64,000 bases of DNA. Origin: Paramyrothecium sp. XJ0827 (taxonomy: Eukaryota > Ascomycota > Sordariomycetes > Hypocreales > Stachybotryaceae). Shown here one piece after another: positions 32,236-44,400 of this stretch; the first letter of the stretch is position 1; the number at the start of each line of letters is the position of its first letter. The notes beneath the pieces are model-generated. The model saw only the letters and a list, made by a program, of their open reading frames with translations, did no database searches and was not told where the DNA came from. The stretch spans positions 3,410,001 through 3,474,000 of the forward strand of contig JAJFPB010000005.1 in the NCBI GenBank assembly GCA_020881915.1. Reading direction: 5' to 3'. The translations under genes were made by a program, and so were the position numbers.

Positions 32236-35200
32236 TTAGAGCTGACCAGTCAACAGGGCTTCGGTGGCTATAGTACTATGTTAGTAATACAGGATGAAGG
32301 GGAGCCTGAGAGGAAAACATACCGCTGTTAATGTACGCCCGCTTAGCGTCTAAAGGTACGCCGAAGCGTCGCTCCAGCTCTTGCTTAATCGACTTCTTGG
32401 TGACGGTCATCAAGTCAGCCGTCCTCAAGATGTCACGAATCTCAGCCAGGAGGGCATCATCGCTAGGCAGGCCAACCATATCATCTGGGGAGAAGAACTG
32501 CGATCCACCGAATTGGCTCATTCGGTTACCGCCCATCTCAGAGGGAGCAAGAGACATGCGAGATTGGTTGCGCGTGTCGTAGGGGTTGTTAGGCATAGGA
32601 GGGACGAGGCCGGTTGTCGATTCGGCACGGCTACCATAGCCATACTCAGACATGGGGGTGTGAGCCTTGGTGCCGTAGCTGATACCGGAGATCTCGGATC
32701 GCACATCGTCCCGAGACGTTTGGGTCTCCCACAGCTCGGCCTGGTACTCCTCCCACTTCTTGCGAGGAATTGAGCTCGGGTCAAACTTGCCCTCGTCCGT
32801 GATGATAACCTTCTTGCCCTTTTCGCCGGCGACGACACGGGTGTTACCCCAGTTGAAGTCATCCATGTGCCAGAACGCGTAGAGGGGAAGACCAAAGCTG
32901 AAGACGGGGATAGCCACAATGTAGAGAATCATCCAGCCAACCATTTCCCATTTGCGGCGCACAATGAAGATGATGGCTTGCAGACCATAAATAGCAGCAA
33001 GGAGAATGAAGGCTGTGACGGGGACGACATCAGGGTTCTGCGCAACGCGGACAATGAGGTAGACAATGTATGCCACGACGGCAGGCTGAACAACAGTGCT
33101 AAGCAGATCGATAAACACGACGAAACGCATGCTAAAGCAGCAGAAACCACAAAGCTGGGCCAGAGGCATGAGTTCCACGAGGTTGTGCACGGTCGAATTG
33201 ATCCAACGACGTCGCTGCGACATGAAGACAGCCCAGGAGTCAGGAGCAATGGTCCAGGCGTGGGCGGTCATCAGGTATTTGGTCTTGTAGTACGAATGGT
33301 ACTTCAGAAGCAGGGTCGTCAAATATCGATCTTCACCCAGATGCAGAAGGTTCTTCATGTGCAAAGTGTCGACACGGATGGTGGCGTACGATTCGACAAC
33401 CTCGCGGCTCACGAAGAGAGGCTTGCCCGTCTCAGCTGCACGAATTCGGTACATGGTAAAACAACCTGGCAAGCAAGTGACCGAGCCGAATAAGCTTTCG
33501 AAGGCCTTGGACAAGTTATGCGACATCCAGTACTCGTAAACTTGGATCATGGTGATGAATGAACCCTTGGCGTTTGATAGCGCTGTTTCACCGCAAACCG
33601 CAATCAGGCGAGTGTCGTCCAAGAAAGCAGAGACCATGCGCGTGGCGGAATCAGCGGCAACGACGGTATCAGCGTCAATCTGCAACATGAATTCGTAAAA
33701 GGTTGGGTTGACACCGATGATATTGCGAATCTGGTGGTACATTTCGAGCTCCATTGGGTTCATGGCCAGATTGTAGTGAACGCGGTTAAGGAAGCGCATC
33801 AGGATCATCTGAGAGTCTCGCTTGCCACGGTTACCAGGACGAGCGACCTCAGAGGGTTTTCCGACCTTGACAATAACAAGGAAAGGAACAATGTGGCCCT
33901 GAACCTCATACAGACCAGAGTACACCTTGCCCATGTTGTGCTGCTTCTGGCCTTCACCAAGCGATTCAAAGCTCAGAGGCTCAGGATCCACAGTTTCGGA
34001 TACGCCTAAGATGTCGAGTACGATACGGGGCGTCGGGCGGTCGTTACCTTGTCCAATAATCATGCCGTCGCAAACAACAATGAGCAGCTTACGCTTGTCA
34101 TCGTAACGCATCCTAGCAGCCGAGTCGATAGCACGACGAAGTGAGTCTTCGTCTTCAGTATAGGCCGGGATCTGACACATGACAAACTTGTCGAGGTTCT
34201 CGGGCACATTCTTGCCTCCAAATTGCAGGGCAGCGAAGAACTTGAACGCAATGACCGACGCGAGCAGAATAGAGATGGCCAGAATGAGATACTCTGCGAA
34301 TTTGCAACGAACGGAGGTTCTCGTGTCAACATCGCCGACGTAGAAGATGTTGGTTAGGCAAGTAAGCATCCGCCTCTTTGCGTCCGCTGACAAGTTCATG
34401 GAATCCCAATATTTCGTGATGTCCTCGCCTGAACGACGTTGGAACAACTCCGTGACAGCGTCCTCCATGAAATCTGCCTGGCCTTCGTCTGAAGGTCTCT
34501 CATCTCCTTCTCTTGGTATCATCTTTCGTCCACCAACAAAGTAGGATGTCATGTCATAGACCTTGCCCCTCATGATGACAATCTGTTGACGTTGATTCCT
34601 ATCGTTATTCGCCAGCCTCGCAACATAACCCGGCGTGTAACCAATTTTGCCTTTGAGGTAGTTCGACCTGAAAACATCCAGCTGTTCACGGTACCAATCC
34701 GGTCTGTAGTCGCCCGTGTGCCATCTGAAATCGTGGTATTTGGTGTTGGGGTCGTTCAGGCGAATTAACTCGGGCGACCCGGTCAAGTTGGTATTCTTGT
34801 AGTCCAGCGTAACTTCGGGGATCACGGTTCCTTTTCCATTGCACATGGCCGAAACTTGGATTGGGAATAAGGAACTGATGTCCTTCCCAGCATAGTTGAG
34901 GATAGCTTCAGAACGAATATAGCTAGGCATGTGATGTGGCTCAAAATCGGCCAAATCAATCACATAACCACGGATGGAGGCATAGGCGCCTTTGCTTCCT
35001 TCTTCGCCATTGAACGATGACAGCTCTGCTGCGCTGAAAACGTCTTGTCTCGGGCAAATAAGCATCGGGAAACCAACGATGAAGAATGCAGCAATTGCAC
35101 AAAGAAGCCAAATGATCATGTTGATAGCGAGCTTCTCTCTCCAGGCAACTCGGATGTCTTTGCGCGGCTTACGTCCAATCGTGCGAATCAAGAAGTCGGG

Positions 35201-37956
35201 GATGAACCAGGTGAGGAAGTAGACCAGGAAAACCCAGCGCTTACGGCTGGGGCTATCTTTGTATTCCTCGACTTCCACCATAGACTTTTCATTGCCTCTT
35301 TCAGCCATCTGCTCGCGCGTCTCCAAGTTCTTGAACATATCACCGGCTCCGAAGGCAGAAGCGCCTGCTTCGGAGCGAGCATCATCAGCGACGAAGTAAC
35401 CACTCTTCGTCTTCTCGCCATACATCAAGGGAGTGTTGCCTCCAGAGACGAGTTGATCCTTGGAAGCAGCAAAAGGGTTGTGTTCGCCGGCTGGGGTGAT
35501 TCCATCGCCACCATCTGAGGACGCCATGGCACCAGCAAATCGACCGGAGGCAGAGCCCTCGGACAAGTGGCTGAGTTCCATCCAGCACCGTTCGCTAAGG
35601 AAGACACCTGTAGAGCCAAGTTGCACCTCGTTACTGGGCCATCGCCTTTCCTCGATCACAACCTGCGCCCGCTCGCGCTCGCTTCCAACAAGCATTGTCT
35701 CGGCATCCGCCATGCCAAGAAACTCGCCAAATGGCACAAATATACTGAAATCAGCTGAGCGAAGCCTTTGGCTAATCTCTGCAATACCAAGTGTCTGAAC
35801 CTGCGTGCGTACACACTTGCTATCGAATTGGTTGGCAATGCGTCGGTCATTGGGTTTCAGGCAGAAGACGAAGTAAGCGTTGGTCGAAGGATCGGTCACG
35901 GCTTTCTGAACATTCTCAAGCGAGGATAGATATTGGCCGGATGCTCCTTGCTCGGAGCCATTTTTGGCGTCCCCGCCCCTTCTGGATTCTCCTGCCTCGC
36001 TTCCTTGTTCGAATGAGTCGGACCTTTCCTGCAACCGGCGGCCGGCAAAGTTTGCCCTGGCTCTAGTCTTGGTTCCTTTTCGAGACATGACACTGGGAGC
36101 TCGCATTGGCTTTGAGCTGATAGTTGCTTGCATGACGGTGGTCTTCTCAGCTGGGTGCGTAACGGTTTGGAGTGCTTCTTGTCCGAACAGCCTGGCCACA
36201 AAGTCACTCTTCGTGGAGTTGATCATGTTAAGGAGGTCTCCAGAGATAACCTCGCCATTCTCTTCCATCAGACCCTTGACAGGATACTCAACCTCTCCTG
36301 CAAAGTGTTTGACCGTAAAGGTTGCAGATGTGTTTTCAGTGTAGAAGTTGCTTCCAGGCAACCTCGCCGTGGCAGAGGCAACCTCGATTGCGGCATTCTT
36401 TCCCTCGAAACGCTTGCGAAGGGCTTCCAACAACTGCATGTCGGTTCGGTGGCGGCGTGTCTGGTCATCGAGGATGCTGAGAAGACCGTTGCCGGGCTTC
36501 AAAAGACCTTTGACAGCATCCGAGTTGTCGAAATAACTGGTAGGAGCAACAGTGACTTCCTCGGAATCCAGCATCTCGGCTTTGCGGTCAAAGAAATGAT
36601 GAAGGGTAATGTTATAGATGGCTTCGGTGGCGGCATTGTTCAACAGCTGATCGAGTGTCGAGTTTGTAGACGATTGTTGCGCGAAACCGGGGAAATCAAC
36701 AATGGAAACGGTGTTGACCACAGTGTCTTCGGCGGCACAAAGGCGCTGGTTGATGTTCTCAACGATCCAGGTGACGAGCAAAGAGTAGAGCGTTCTGGCG
36801 AGCTCGTTGGCGTGGCCCCGCGCTCCATTAGGGTCGAGCATAACGGTAACACGCTCCTTGTGAATCATCTTGGTCTTGTATCCCAGGGTTGTTTGTAAGT
36901 CGCCAGCACCGACTCCCAGAAACGCGGCAATGATAGCAAGTGTATCTTTGTTTTTGACGCCTGTAAAGGAGTTGCTGCCTTCGTGAGAAAAGCCTCCGCT
37001 ATCGTCTCCGGCCACGCTCGTGTCATTGGTGGTCTCGAATTCGAGCTGACCAATGTGCAGGATACTGGCCAGGAGTTGACAGATCTCAGCGATATCACTT
37101 CTTGGGAACTCAAGCTTCCGCAAGGCATTCTTGAAGAGCTGAAAACCTTCAGCATCATTGATGCCGACCTTGAGTTGCGTGGGATGGCCAAGATATTTCC
37201 AGCGCTTGTTGGCTCCGTTGACAGCACCGTCGAGGCCTAAGTGAGCCTTTTCGGCCTCGCTTGTACCAGCCAGGAGATAGTACAAAACATGGAAGTTTCG
37301 CTCGCCAGTGGGCACGTCGGCTATTCGGCTTCTCTCAAGACGATGATCGAGCAACTTGCCACCAAGGAGGATAGGGTTTGTTGTGGCGGAAGTGTCATAT
37401 TGCAGCTCGTAGAAAAGACCAGCCTTGGAAGCGGTGGGTGTGGTGGCAGTCTTGGTCGTTGTGACGGTGTCGAAAACGTAGGAAGCGAGGGAGAGTTTCG
37501 TCGACAGAGGCGTCGAAGACTTGTTGAGCAGAGCTGTGAGCAAGTGTGAACGGATCGTAGACTTTCCAGACCCAGATTCGCCTCTGAGACCATTGTTAGC
37601 GGCGTGTTACAAGCAAATCAAGCGGGCAGGAGGATGGGCACATACAAGAACACAATAGATTGGCTCTCGGATCTGTGGCCAAGCCGTAACCAAGCTCTGT
37701 TAGCAATATCCTCAGCGCCAGCCATGGCGCTTCCTTCCTTGCCACCATCTGGACCTTTGCTCGAGGAGGTGTATGTGTTTAGAGAGATCAGAGCATGAGA
37801 GGACAGCTTGGCGGTGGGGTGAGAGACGTGGAAGCGACTGGCCAGGTGCGCGGTGATGTGCGTATCGGATTGAAGATGAGCGGGCAGCGACGGGAGGGAT
37901 GGCTGGTTGTGAGCCCCTCCACTGCCCGTGCTGATAGGAGGCAGATTCATAGCCAT
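32236..37956 (-). CDS. csmA: Class V chitin synthase with myosin motor domain (CsmA/Chs-5 type)
   Basis: Predicted 1867 residues; exons 37956-37646, 37583-32323 and a short last exon 32267-32236. Order: a myosin-like motor (about 1-780) with an intact P-loop GESGSGKST (105-113) and [14 protein letters not shown]; membrane helices (about 880-950); a cytochrome b5-like domain (about 970-1040); then the family 2 glycosyltransferase core with DADT near 1405, EDRYLTT near 1523 and QRRRW near 1560; further membrane helices; and a DEK_C domain (about 1815-1865). It extends chitin chains from UDP-GlcNAc at hyphal tips and septa. The switch II-like sequence is DFPGFA instead of DIxGFE, so motor activity may be weak. 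The last exon adds only [10 protein letters not shown]; without that splice the C-terminus would be wrong. Head-to-head with the class VII gene. Confidence 0.95.
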
Positions 37957-40900
37957 GGTAGGCAAGCCACCCGAGGCTCTCGTCCGGAAGATGTGCTGGT
38001 TTCCTTATTTCGTGCTGTATAGATTTGAAACTGAACGAGAGGAGGGGGGATTTGGTCGTGGAGCAGCACCAAGTCAGCGATGGTGTCGAACACTCGTATG
38101 GCGAGAACGACAGGAGAGACAACGATGTCTGCGCTTGGGCAACGAGAGTTGATGTCCCAGTGGATTAAAATAAAGGTACAGAAGCTGGAAACGAGTGTTG
38201 ATGAAGAAGAAAGGGAGCAATTGTGAGGCCTTGCGAGCAAAGCCGTCACTGCACCTTCGGAATAGGTAGTGATGAAAAGAGTGTCACACCGGTCTTGATT
38301 GCGTCCTATCCACGTCTGCGGAAAGGGGATTTGTTTTCTTGGGGCTACCAGACGCCTACGCAGACACAGGGGAGTTGCAAAAGATCCGGCGGGCGAAGCG
38401 AGCCAAGAGCGCAGGAATGGGCCAACGTATACGAAGCGCAGCCAGTTCTCCTGGTTCATAGAGACACGTCCAGGCCCACGACCAGGCCCACGCCACGCCA
38501 CACCACGGTTGTGGACCGGCGCCTCGGAATGATACGCCCACTGCAGCAGAGACGAATCAGTGGCCGGGGTTTGGTCAAGGAACGAGCATAATGACGGTGC
38601 GCGTCCTCAGCACGAGCACGCAGCACTCTCTATAGCATCTGCCAGGTCGCTTGCTGTCGACGTTCCGTGGTTTACTTGGTTCTCACAACTCCTTTTGCCA
38701 TCCCGGACTCCTTTGTTTGCTATGCCCTCGACAGTTTTCCCTTTTGATAGATGACTGGGCCGATCAGACACGCAAACATGGAGCAGCGTAATTGTTCTGG
38801 TCCTTCAATCTGGAGAATTTGCAGCAAAAAGAAGGCCCAATGCTGCACGCCCCAGGCCAGGGGCGGGACCACTCGGATCGAGGGAAGACTTTTCTTTTCC
38901 AGAAAGACCCGCCCATGACCCCTGTCGAGATGCTTCGCCTCTGGTGATGGATCGCATGCCATCGTCAATGCACGAAGCAGTCACAGTGCCAGTAATGCAG
39001 AAAGTAATCAATGTCAGGCAACTTTGCCGTGACTATATGAAGGAAAGACGAGGGCACAGGATGGGGCCAAAATGCGAGGCGCTCCCCGCTGTTGTATGGA
39101 GACTCGTAAATCCTGCTTTCGCTTCCGTCGCTGGTATTATTTTTATCTTTCCCATCACGACGGGGACGGCACCGTACGGCGAGGTACATGAGCTCGAAGT
39201 CCATTGCCCCATGGGATGCCGATGCCCAAGGGTCTTTGTGCTCTTGTTCCACATTGAAAGGCGAAAGGGTGAAGAAAGGCCAAGCTCAATGTTAGCGTCA
39301 ACTTTGGATTCCGTTAGGGCTTTGCCAAGGCTGCTACTAAGGTACCTACAGGTATGTACCACGGGTGCCTCGAGCCCCGAACAAGAAAGAAAGAGAGCTG
39401 CAAATTTCGGGTACAATTGAGGAGGTCAATAAGGCAGTAAGTAGGGTACCTAAGGGAAAGGATGGAGAGCTGAGCCTGCGGCAGTGTTCAACGCCGCTTG
39501 TTACGGTCCAGCACCTTGCCCTTAGGGGGGAATGCAATCGTTTCGATTGGCAGAGCTCCGTCGCCGTTCCTGAACAATTGACTTTGCAAAACACGCCACC
39601 AAAGCTTGCGCCGTGACGAATGAAGGACGTTGCTGGGCCCCTTTCGGGTGCAATGCAGTCATTTGGTCCTCAGACATAAACAGTGTCGCCGCGTGCGGAG
39701 GCGTGTCGCAGCCAATGGTTTTCCATGTCTCAGTCCTCCGTCGGAGGAAAAGAAAACAAAAGACATTCTCGCGTTCCGCCCCAGTCCCCGATGCATGAGG
39801 CAAAGCACAGCACTTTTCAGCTGACGTCCTCCACAAAGGGAAGACACTGTATGCCATGCTCCATGTTATGCTGCAGTACACGGTGCGTCCCATGACGCAG
39901 GCCATTTTCGCTCGCACCATGAGCCATGTCGCAAATTGTCATGAAAAAGGATCTTAGTCCCAAAGTGCGAAAAGAAAAGATCAAAGACAACCGGCTGTAC
40001 TGTATCGTGCGTGATCCTTTCGTAGTCGAAGCCAAGACGTACAAGAAGTCGAACGTTTCTTCAAATCGCATACAGCCAAAGGGTTCTGGTACATTTGATT
40101 CTCTGCCCAGACTAGCCAGACTATGCCAGACTATGGATCATTTCATCACCTACAAAAGATTAAGTGGCCTGGTCATACTCTATCCCTGTCCCTATTCTAA
40201 CGTACATATTGATACTATTGTAGTGTACCCATCGCGTACTCCGCCTAAATCGGCGTGATCTCGCAGACGACAAGGAATAGAGAAAAATTTTGCGGAAAAC
40301 GGGGATGCCCGCTACATGGGTGCAATACTTCAAATCCGACAAAGTGATCAATCATTGCCAAATAGGTCCCGAGATCCCACAGAAGCCCAACGCCGATGCA
40401 CCAGCCCCAAAACCCGCTTGCAGACAATACGAGCTTCGGAGCAGCGGTGCTACACCATCATGGAGGATAGCAAGTGCTGATCCATCAGCAACGACACTGG
40501 GCTGTGCATTGGTAGTTCGCCTCCTAAGTTCGTATTTGAGCTTGTGGACCGCAGCATGATGTCGCACACGCACCTGTTCCCGGCCTCCTCGAGAGCCCAG
40601 GTACGTGTCTTAGTATAGCACCGCGCACCATGCAGTAGGTATCTGGCGCTAGCGTAGAGTTCAGGCCTGCTTCCAAGTTTAAAGCACTTTGTCTGGGCAC
40701 CTTAGCTTGTTCCGAAAAGGCGTGCCCCTCGGTGAATGCACCCCCCTGGGTGCCGTGCAAGCACCCTTGGCGATGGGCGATTTAGGGGATTTGCTTCCCC
40801 GTGAGAGCCGGAGCCGGGTTGAGGCACGCTAAGGTACCTTACCTGAGGTACGGTAGTATACGGTAGTTTAGGTACCTCCCCCCATTAGCGCCCTCCAAGC

Positions 40901-41485
40901 CCAGGGTACGGGACAAGCTTGCGGCGGGAAGTGATGGGCCACAGAGGCTCCGCGTAAGGTACAGCAAAACTATTTGCGCGTCTGGTCTGTTCCGCCCGCC
41001 GCAATCCCCTTGACGGCAAATGTTGTTCTGCCCATCTTTACCTGACATCGTGCCTCCTTTGCCGTACTGCAGAGGTAGACGAAGCACAACTTCCTTCTTC
41101 CGTCCCTAGGAAGAGGTTATTGGAAGACGTCCGCTCTCGTTATTTCGAGTTTCCTTTCGACCTTTGGAGCTTGCTCACTCGCTTTGGCAGCTCTTTTCCT
41201 TACCTACAACGTTCGCTAATTTCCCCTTAATCCTTACTCCTCGTCGCTTCTACCTATTGGGGAGAGGAGATCCGCATTCTTGTTCTCGATTGTCTCGCTC
41301 GCTCATCCCATTGCATTATCGTTGCATCGGAGTATCGGATCGACTGAAAGGTCCAACGATTTCTCCTTTGGCATCTCCTTGTGGCCTCGCGGAACCGCAC
41401 GCCAGTAACACCATTCGACTATCTACGACCGGTCCGCGCAGGTGATTGTCCCTCTTGAGGGCAACACCATTCCTCTCGAGCCACC
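37957..41485. promoter_or_regulatory. Shared upstream region of the chitin synthase pair
   Basis: 3529 bases between the two start codons. No convincing gene is present. On the class VII side, the 460 bases from about 41026 to the ATG at 41486 contain no ATG on the plus strand, which suggests a long, uORF-free, pyrimidine-rich leader. GGTACC-type tracts occur at 39341-39360, 39445-39455 and 40830-40877. Shared regulation of the two genes is plausible but not shown by the sequence. Confidence 0.6.
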
Positions 41486-44400
41486 ATGTCAAACAGGATG
41501 TCCATGTTTTCCATGGCCTCCGAGTCGATGGGAGGCCCTAGATCTGGCGGTCCTCAGGCTGCTCAAGTTTCAACCACGACTCTCCTGAACGCCATCCACA
41601 ACATCTACCTCTCTTCGCAGCCTTACCAGCTGGACGCCAGTACCAGTCTCGTCGTCAATACGTGGCTGACGGCAGCCCAGAGCACACCTACAATCGACCC
41701 TTCGCTGGCTAGCAGAGCTTGGGAGCATGCTCGTCGCCGAGCAGAGGACGGTTGCATCATTCTTGGGTACGCTTGCACAACCCTCATTGGTCGTCTGTTG
41801 CAGTACAATCGTGCTAACACCATTTTTCTAGGTCCTTGCATCAGTCGACACCTTCGCTACTCGGTCCCTTTCTCGGCACATTCCCATTTGCCGTTCCGTC
41901 GAGCGTCTTCACGGCATTGGAGGCCATCCGACCCTTGGTCCAATGCGCAACACCCTACAATCCCGCAACCCCTCGTCAAGCCGCGTTGGGCGTTACCCTG
42001 ACCCTCAACCTCACGGGCAATGTAACCGGTGCCAAGTTGGCCTTGTCTCAAGGCGGCCTGGATACCCGCCGTGGGCTTCTGAACATTCCGGCTGAGGCAG
42101 GCTATCGAGCATTTGACGTCTTCTATTACCTGCTGACGTCTGCGTCCACCCCTGCGGAGAGAGAGTTCCTTGGCCTCAAATCGGCTGCGGCATATGCCCT
42201 CCTTGCTCGCTCGGGTACCTATGATCCGCCTCCATACCTCCCCACGGCTGACGATGCTGCTTCTGCCGACGACTTCCGCCAGGCTTTGAAAGACATTGGC
42301 GTCAAGGGTTCTGCCCACCGGAATTTCATCTCAACTCTCGCCGGTCTTCTCAAGCTCGGCGACACTCTGGATTACAATGCTGATTCCGACATGCTGGAGG
42401 AAATTTGCGAAGATGTTAGCGGCCTCTTGGGCATGGAACCGGACACCCTCGTCAATCAATGCAGCACCGAAGACCGCCAGACATTCGTGGGTGGCCTTTA
42501 TGAGGCTCTCGTCGACTGGGTCATATCCAAGGCCAATGAGACAATTGCAAACCAAATGGCACGCATTAAGGATGGGGAGGAATCTTTGGATGGTCGTGGA
42601 ATTCGCACGCCCACCTCCAACGAAGACAATGGTGATACGGTTGCCATCACCGTCATTGAAGTGCCTGACCCTGTCCTTGGAAAGGCTCTCTCAATGCGCT
42701 CCGTTTTCGATGATTCACATGGCATCAATTCCGAAATGATTGCGGATGGCATTGAAGTTGCTCCCGCAGGCTCATCCATACTGCGAGAAACGCAGCAAGC
42801 CGTCTCCGATGTTGCGCCTGATCTAGGCATTATGACGGGGCCAGAGGGCAGGGATCGTCAGCACGAATTGGAAAAGAGAGAAGTCGTGTTGGAGAAATTG
42901 GCCTACGCATCCGAAGATGATGGCTTCCTGAAAAGGCTCCTCTTTCCAGTTCCTGGTGAAGGTATCAACCTCGGACGCGCCGGCCGATTCGATTTGCCTG
43001 CCCTCCTTAGCACCAGCCGTCTCTGGTATCATCTCTCAATCCATCCAACCGACGACACGCCAGCAAACCTCGCAGCTCTACCCTCGATCACTTCTGCGTG
43101 GTCCGCTGGCACTGTATCCCGACAGCTGCGCTCCTGGCGTCTTCCCGAGTGGGCCAACCGAAGGAATCGCAACCTTGACTACACGGCCGACTTCGACGTC
43201 GACGAATTTGTGCAGCGCTATGCAGCACTGGGTTGCCGAGATGGCAAAGAGGGCATTGAAACCTGGATGCTAGAGCGTGGTTGGAGTAACGGAGAAGTCT
43301 TCATTGGCAAGGAACGGGTGTGGATTCGTGAAGCTGCTTGGTGGGAAGCCGAAAGCATGCTTGATATGAAGCCTGTCGACCACCTCCCCAGCATGACCAA
43401 CAACCCATTCAACAATCCATTCGACACGAGTTATTCGAACAACGGCAGCGGCTACTTTCCTCCTGCCCCGCTGGAGGCTAGTCTCAACGAGAGTCGTGAC
43501 CAATTGGTTCACAGTCGCAATATGAGCCAAGTCACCCTCAGCCAAAGGCAACTCGCTGCACCATCAATTGCTCCTACCGCCATGCGCAATGTGAGCAATG
43601 GTGATTACGGTCTCGGTAACAAAGGCGATACGCATAAGGATGACGTCTACTACGACGGCGTCAATGGCCTTGTGGGAGAGCTGGACCCAGAGCTCGCGAA
43701 GAACAAGCAAATTGAGACGAAGGAGCTGACCATGCGGCGACGCATTTGGGTTGCTGTCGTGTGGGCTCTTACTTTTTGGATTCCTTCACCACTTTTACGC
43801 TACGTTGGTCGGATGAAACGACCTGACGTTCGCATGGCTTGGCGTGAGAAGGTTGTCCTGGTGTTTTTAATTGCCTTGGTCAATGGTGCTATTATATTCT
43901 GGATCATCTTCCTTGGGCAACTTCTGTGTCCCAACTTCGACAAGGCTTGGAGCAGGTCGGAGGTTTCTGGGCACAATGCGGATGATAACTATTGGGTCAG
44001 TATTCATGGCAAGGTATACGATATGACGGATTTCTGGAGGCGGCAGCACAGTGATTCCGGTACTAAGACCCAGCCGGAACTTATGCGGCCACTCGCTGGT
44101 CTCGATATGGATAACTATTTTATGCCGCCACTGAATATGGCCTGTCGAGGGCTGGGTATCAGCCGGGAGTACGAGCTAACCTACAACATCACCAATGTTC
44201 CGGAATTCTCCTATGCCATCCACAAGTCTGGTTTCCTTGGTAATGTACGAAGTAACCTCAAGAACGATGACTGGTACTGGAAAACATTCGAGCCCAACAT
44301 CAAAGAGTACTATAAGGGCGATCTTGTCTGGGAACTCAACGATGTCAAGAATCAAGGCAACAACGATCAAAGACCCTGGGCCAGATACGGGAACCAAATC

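Noticed and set aside
37957..41485. Search for a third gene or transposon between the chitin synthases
   Set aside because: Frames are short, uncoupled by splice signals and have no family resemblance; the region is best read as regulatory and leader sequence.
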